Part shown: piece after piece, positions 61,124 to 64,000 of the stretch | Layout of the letters: every line of letters begins with the position of its first letter | How positions within the stretch are numbered: position 1 is the first letter of the stretch | Origin: Bacillus_AB infantis_C | Lineage (GTDB): Bacteria > Bacillota > Bacilli > Bacillales > Cytobacillaceae | Length of the DNA stretch: 64,000 bases | Reading direction: 5' to 3' | Assembly (NCBI RefSeq): GCF_050107595.1 | Contig: NZ_JBNILH010000011.1 | Coordinates: 1 to 64,000, forward strand | Translations under genes and position numbers: made by a program | The notes under the pieces: generated by a model | The model's database searches: none | What the model was told of the DNA's origin: nothing | What the model saw: only the letters and a program-made list of their open reading frames with translations

Positions 61124-61900
61124 TTATCCTTCAGATACAGCCCCTTCCTTCGGCTTCGAAAAGAACCAGCCGCCAACTGCAATTAATATAAGCACAATAT
61201 AGAACGTGATTTTCCATTCAGCAGATTTTGCAAAGCCTTCTGCCAGTACCCCAAGCGCCGGATGCGAAAGTGTGTAAACAGACAGCTTCACACCTACCCA
61301 GCCGACAATCAGGAATGCTGCAACTTCGAGGCCCGGTCTTGAATGCAGCAGCCCGACAAACAGATTGGCTGCAAAGCGCATGATGATCAGACCGATGAAA
61401 CCTCCGGCAAAGATGACAAGGAATTTACCGCCGTCAAGCCCCCCGATATTCGGAAGCCCTGAATCAGGAAGCGCTATCGCCAAGGCAACAGCAGCCAGGA
61501 TTGAATCGACAGCAAAGGCGATATCAGCCAGCTCTACCTTAAGAACAGTTACCCAAAAGCCTGATTTCTTCTTTTCTTTTCCCTCTTCTTCCTCCTTCGC
61601 GCCGAATTTTCTGGCAGCAAGCTTGCGGACTATATGGTTGATACAGATGAATAACAGGTAAAGCGCGCCAATCGCTTGAACCTGCCAAACGTCGACCAGG
61701 AATGAGATGACGAATAACGAGCCAAACCTGAAGATGAAAGCCCCGGCCAGACCGTAGAATAATGCCTTCTTCCGCTCCTCCTCGGGAAGATGCTTGACCA
61801 TGATGGCCAGTACGAGCGCATTGTCAGCTGCTAAGAGCCCTTCGATGGCTATCAGGAGCAGCAGCACCCAGCCATATTCCATTAATAATGCAAAATCCAT
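61124..61900 (-). CDS. TerC family membrane protein (Mn2+ exporter type)
   Basis: The 258-aa protein has about seven to eight membrane helices and the TerC motifs IEGLLAADNALVLA and VELADIAFAVDSILAAVA, whose Asp/Asn/Glu residues are the likely metal ligands. A charged loop (EEEEGKEKKK) lies between the halves. B. subtilis relatives YceF and YkoY (MeeF/MeeY) export Mn2+ and metallate exoenzymes. Control by a Mn2+ riboswitch at the operon start supports this role. GGAGG precedes ATG 61900. Confidence 0.9.
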   Translation of the reverse strand: MDFALLMEYGWVLLLLIAIEGLLAADNALVLAIMVKHLPEEERKKALFYGLAGAFIFRFGSLFVISFLVDVWQVQAIGALYLLFICINHIVRKLAARKFGAKEEEEGKEKKKSGFWVTVLKVELADIAFAVDSILAAVALAIALPDSGLPNIGGLDGGKFLVIFAGGFIGLIIMRFAANLFVGLLHSRPGLEVAAFLIVGWVGVKLSVYTLSHPALGVLAEGFAKSAEWKITFYIVLILIAVGGWFFSKPKEGAVSEG

Positions 61901-61924
61901 TTTTTGTGCCTCCTATTAATCTGA

Positions 61925-62200
61925 TTATTTTTCTATTCCATGCTTTAATTTCAGTGACTCCGGCGCCACCTTGATCATCCGCTCTATGACAAATCCAGCC
62001 ACTGCCAAATCATCGACGATTCCAAGGACGGCAAGATAGTCGGGAATAAGATCGAAAGGGAAAAAGGCATACGTCAAAACGAGCAGGATGCCAAGCGCCT
62101 TCTTGTGGGCCTCGACCTCCTTCGATAAAAAGAAATCCTTCAGAAAGGGTATCACCCTCCAGAATTTAAACAGAAACTTGATCCTGCGAAAAAATTTCAT
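61925..62200 (-). CDS. DUF1232 (YkvA-like) membrane protein
   Basis: This 91-aa protein has the DUF1232 core YAFFPFDLIPDYLAVLGIVDDLAV, here in two hydrophobic segments, and a basic N-terminus (MKFFRRIKFLFKFW). AGGGGTG precedes ATG 62200. It lies 24 bp before terC and 15 bp after the FbpB-like gene, in the same operon. Function is unknown. Confidence 0.85.
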   Translation of the reverse strand: MKFFRRIKFLFKFWRVIPFLKDFFLSKEVEAHKKALGILLVLTYAFFPFDLIPDYLAVLGIVDDLAVAGFVIERMIKVAPESLKLKHGIEK

Positions 62201-62215
62201 GCTGCTTCACACCCC

Positions 62216-62341
62216 TTATTGCGATTTTGCATACCTATCATCCAGCCGTTTTTCAATTTTTTCAATCTCTCTCTTGTCCTTTAGAAGCTCTTCCTTGTTC
62301 TTCCTGATAAGTTCTTCAAACTGGAACTTTTTCTTTTTCAT
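62216..62341 (-). CDS. FbpB family small basic protein
   Basis: The 41-aa protein MKKKKFQFEELIRKNKEELL... ends in a Lys/Glu-rich helix with EKIEKRLDDRYAK. It matches the FbpB family (Fur-regulated small basic proteins), of which B. subtilis FbpB assists the iron-sparing sRNA FsrA. GAAGGAG precedes ATG 62341. It is the first gene of the riboswitch-controlled operon, after two hairpin terminators. No Fur box is evident in the leader. Confidence 0.8.
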   Translation of the reverse strand: MKKKKFQFEELIRKNKEELLKDKREIEKIEKRLDDRYAKSQ

Positions 62342-62371
62342 ATTCTGCAGCTCCTTCTCAAATTTTTAACA

Positions 62372-62405
62372 GAAAAAAAGCCTTTGCCGCATCCGGCAAA
62401 GGCTT
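62372..62405 (-). terminator. Second terminator after the Mn2+ riboswitch
   Basis: CGGCAAAGGCTT pairs with AAGCCTTTGCCG around a four-base loop; on the minus strand TTTTTTTC follows. It lies between the riboswitch terminator and the FbpB-like gene. Confidence 0.85.
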
Positions 62406-62420
62406 AATAAACAAATAAAA

Positions 62421-62532
62421 ACCTTTACCCGAATCAGGTAAAGGTCTTGCTAACAACGTCATGGTTGCCAACAAAGCCGGGAGAAAACTCCGAAATGACG
62501 ACTTTGCTGTAAAAGCTACTCCCCTTTAGGAG
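62421..62532 (-). promoter_or_regulatory. yybP-ykoY (Mn2+) riboswitch with terminator
   Basis: The minus strand shows the conserved aptamer blocks in order: CCTAAAGGGGAGTAGC, GTCATTTCGGAG, GGCAACC, ACGTTGTTAGC and AAGACCTTTACC. P1 is formed by TAAAGG (62523-62528) with CCTTTA (62439-62444). The latter is also the 5' arm of the terminator ACCTTTACC/GGTAAAGGT (62421-62445), followed by TTTTATT. The two pairings are mutually exclusive, giving the ON-with-Mn2+ logic known for this class. Confidence 0.9.
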
Positions 62533-62552
62533 ACTATTTAACTGTTACACCT

Positions 62553-62581
62553 ATCATAATATAAACCTTCTGGGCTGTCAA
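62553..62581 (-). promoter_or_regulatory. Promoter of the riboswitch operon
   Basis: Minus-strand TTGACA (62576-62581), a 17-bp spacer and TATGAT (62553-62558) form a strong sigma-A promoter about 20 bp before the riboswitch. Confidence 0.85.
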
Positions 62582-62654
62582 ACTTTCTTCTGCAGGAAGG
62601 AAATGGCATATACTGTGTCAAATTAATATACAAACTATTCCAAGGAGGATAACC

Positions 62655-63056
62655 ATGCAAAAATTCATATCTCATATTGCCACGATTGAAATTCCTGTCT
62701 CTGATCTTGAAAGGTCTATAGCATTCTACAGAGAGATATTTGGCGTCTCGGTTCACTTTCACGGAGAAAAAGCTGCGATGCTTACATTTGAAGCCAAAGG
62801 GGTTCCGACCATTTTTCTTGTAGAAACCGGAAGCGAATCCAGTCTGTCTTTCCATAATACATATACAGGGGTCGACCACACCATCATTGATTTTTATACA
62901 GAATCCCTTGAAGAGTTCAGAGAGTGGCTTCAGGGAAAAAATGTAGAGGTGGGTCCGCTTAATGTTCATCCTGAAAACGGGATGGGCGGTTTTGGCTTTA
63001 AAGACCCTGACGGCAACAATTTGAGCGCTTGCAATGTCCTTCATCCCGGACAATAG
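62655..63056 (+). CDS. VOC family (glyoxalase/bleomycin resistance-like) protein
   Basis: The 133-aa protein has paired beta-alpha-beta-beta-beta modules: IATIEIPVSDLERSIAFYRE at the start and GFGFKDPDGNNLSACN at the end. These are the usual metal-ligand bearing strands of VOC enzymes. Substrate unknown. AAGGAGG precedes ATG 62655. It diverges from the riboswitch operon. Confidence 0.85.
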   Translation: MQKFISHIATIEIPVSDLERSIAFYREIFGVSVHFHGEKAAMLTFEAKGVPTIFLVETGSESSLSFHNTYTGVDHTIIDFYTESLEEFREWLQGKNVEVGPLNVHPENGMGGFGFKDPDGNNLSACNVLHPGQ

Positions 63057-63063
63057 GCAGGCA

Positions 63064-63085
63064 AGGGGGCACTGCCCCTTTTCCT
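63064..63085 (+). terminator. Short terminator after the VOC gene
   Basis: GGGGC with GCCCC around ACT, then TTTTCC; a compact stem with a short T run. Confidence 0.6.
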
Positions 63086-63146
63086 GATTTGTCCACACCT
63101 TATTCCCCCGAAGCGCATTATATGTATCCGTAAAGGATGTGAAATC

Positions 63147-63311
63147 ATGAACATTGCGTCAATCGGGGAGCATTGTGTTGTAAGGATCAACCGGCAATTT
63201 TTCCTGCTGCTGGAAATCGATTTTTCTTTTGAGGCGATGAACAGGAAAGAAACCATTTTTATTAAATTGTCCGAACAAGAAGCCAGCGCACTGACAGAAG
63301 CTTCTCTATAA
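63147..63311 (+). CDS. Small protein of unknown function
   Basis: A 54-codon ORF starting MNIASIGEHCVVRINRQFF has AAAGGATG upstream at suitable spacing. It contains an SH3-like or DUF-like beta pattern (IGEHCVVRI...FFLLLEIDF) and a short helix, but I do not recognise the family. Confidence 0.55.
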   Translation: MNIASIGEHCVVRINRQFFLLLEIDFSFEAMNRKETIFIKLSEQEASALTEASL

Positions 63312-63327
63312 AAAGCCAGGTGGTGCC

Positions 63328-63401
63328 GCGCTTGAAGGCAGGCGCCAATGGCTTGCTTTGCAATCAGAAAGTATATTCTGACGCCTGCATTCAAAATGCG
63401 C
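63328..63401. repeat. Long imperfect inverted repeat before the SE1832-type gene
   Basis: GCGC-TTGAA-GGC-AGGCG (63328-63344) pairs with CGCCT-GCA-TTCAA-AAT-GCGC (63382-63401). The stem spans 74 bp with a 37-nt loop and small bulges. It lies within the 180-bp gap between the small ORF and the SE1832-type gene. Confidence 0.65.
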
Positions 63402-63491
63402 TATTTTGCGGAAATACATAAACGCATATCAGTTGCCCTTCCCTTCTGTAAACGTTATATTTCGAATAGACAGAAGAAGAGAGGGATCAGG

Positions 63492-63668
63492 ATGAAAAAA
63501 GCAGAAATAGAATACAAAATAAAAGATCTTAAGCTAGATTACGTACGGCTCCAAAACGATCTGGAGAAAATGGAATCTGTCGGCGGAAACCTGTCTCCAC
63601 TTGAAAAGCAAATCCAGGCGATCGAGGCAGAGCTGAAAAGTCTGTATAAAGAATTGGAAACCGAGTGA
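63492..63668 (+). CDS. SE1832 family small coiled-coil protein
   Basis: The 58-aa protein MKKAEIEYKIKDLKLDYVRL... is one long charged helix with heptads (about residues 3-55), matching the SE1832 family of Firmicutes. ATG 63492 follows GAGGGATCAGG. Function unknown. A terminator follows. Confidence 0.8.
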   Translation: MKKAEIEYKIKDLKLDYVRLQNDLEKMESVGGNLSPLEKQIQAIEAELKSLYKELETE

Positions 63669-63689
63669 TGTGAGTATTGGGTAAGATAA

Positions 63690-63725
63690 TCGGGCCTGTC
63701 TTATTTTAGACAGGCCCTGTATATT
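63690..63725 (+). terminator. Terminator after the SE1832-type gene
   Basis: GGGCCTGTCT (63692-63701) pairs with AGACAGGCCC (63708-63717), followed by TGTATATT; the T run is weak. Confidence 0.7.
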
Positions 63726-63735
63726 GATGAGTGCG

Positions 63736-64000
63736 ATTTAATGCGTGACTGGCCGGCTTGAGTCCGGACCTTCTATCTAAAATGGAGCATGCTATGCGTG
63801 AGTCATCGAGGTGCGGTCAAGTCATGTACCGATTAGGAATTATTCTATGCATGACCCGTCCTTTTTCAGGCCAGTCACGTATCGAATAAGAGCTTTTCTA
63901 TACACGACCTGCACTCTTCCAGCCCAGTCTTGTACCGATTAAGAGCCATTCTATGCATGACCCGTCCTCTTCCAGCCCAGTCATGTACGGATTAAGAGCC
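63736..64000. repeat. Tandem 53-bp repeats running off the window
   Basis: Units beginning TTCTATGCATGACC start at 63843, 63896 and 63949, with a diverged unit at 63790 and a weaker one near 63736. The period is 53 bp. Each unit contains CATGAC and GTCATG-type complementary arms and the phrase CGATTAAGAGC. The array continues past base 64000. No gene overlaps it. Confidence 0.88.

Noticed and set aside
63316..63330. T-box riboswitch (GGTGGTGCCGCG)
   Set aside because: Only the antiterminator-like motif is seen; there is no stem I, specifier loop or terminator, and the downstream gene is not an amino-acid gene.

Overview
The window is a chromosomal segment of an endospore-forming member of the Bacillaceae (low to moderate G+C by eye). 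Three small acid-soluble spore protein genes (gamma-type sspE, sspK and an alpha/beta-type SASP), PerR, FabL and the SwrC-type RND pump point there. The gene order follows the Bacillus subtilis yfhD-to-rrnD interval: yfhD, yfhE, yfhF, recX, yfhH, sspK, yfhJ, csbB/yfhO, yfhP, mutY, yfhS, fabL, sspE, ygaB, ygaC, ygaD, ygaE, gsaB, bcp (ygaF), perR, ygzB, ygxA, 16S rRNA. The genus cannot be fixed from sequence alone; a Cytobacillus/Mesobacillus-like bacillus is my guess. I see no transposase, prophage, CRISPR or tRNA gene.

Layout. 1-460: 5' end of a 16S rRNA gene reading left, with two tandem promoters. 0.46-10 kb: ygxA, ygzB, autoregulated perR, a cobalamin adenosyltransferase, a 2-hydroxyacid dehydrogenase, a permuted NlpC/P60-like protein, bcp, a small K+ channel, two small genes and a three-gene ABC exporter. 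10-18 kb: three tandem copies of a structured 144-bp repeat, gsaB, a long glutamate-synthase-like enzyme preceded by a canonical cre site, and ygaE. 18-24 kb: an appDFABC oligopeptide uptake operon. 24-37 kb: the conserved ygaD-to-yfhD block, interrupted by several dispersed palindromic repeats. 37-42 kb: a DoxX-like gene, a DnaA-box cluster, a PadR/membrane/beta-propeller cassette, an M20 peptidase, a FrnE-like oxidoreductase and a SASP gene.

42-53 kb carries the most integrated system. glpP is followed by a strong hairpin terminator and then nine tightly packed genes: ugpB, a HAD phosphatase, ugpC, ugpA, ugpE, gdpD, csbB, a gtcA-like gene and yfhO. This joins glycerol-3-phosphate/glycerophosphodiester capture and hydrolysis to the three-component machinery known to glycosylate lipoteichoic acid, whose backbone is polyglycerolphosphate. 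The apparent control is glycerol-3-phosphate-dependent antitermination. A metallophosphoesterase gene diverges from glpP.

53-64 kb: an RND pump, an Lrp-family regulator diverging from an MBL-fold hydrolase, an MFS transporter, and an operon of a small basic FbpB-like protein, a DUF1232 protein and a TerC-family (Mn2+ exporter-type) protein. That operon starts with a yybP-ykoY manganese riboswitch and seems to end in an unusual array of ten 52-bp repeats that fold as hairpins. A VOC protein, two small ORFs and a second tandem array (53-bp period) that runs off the window close the segment.
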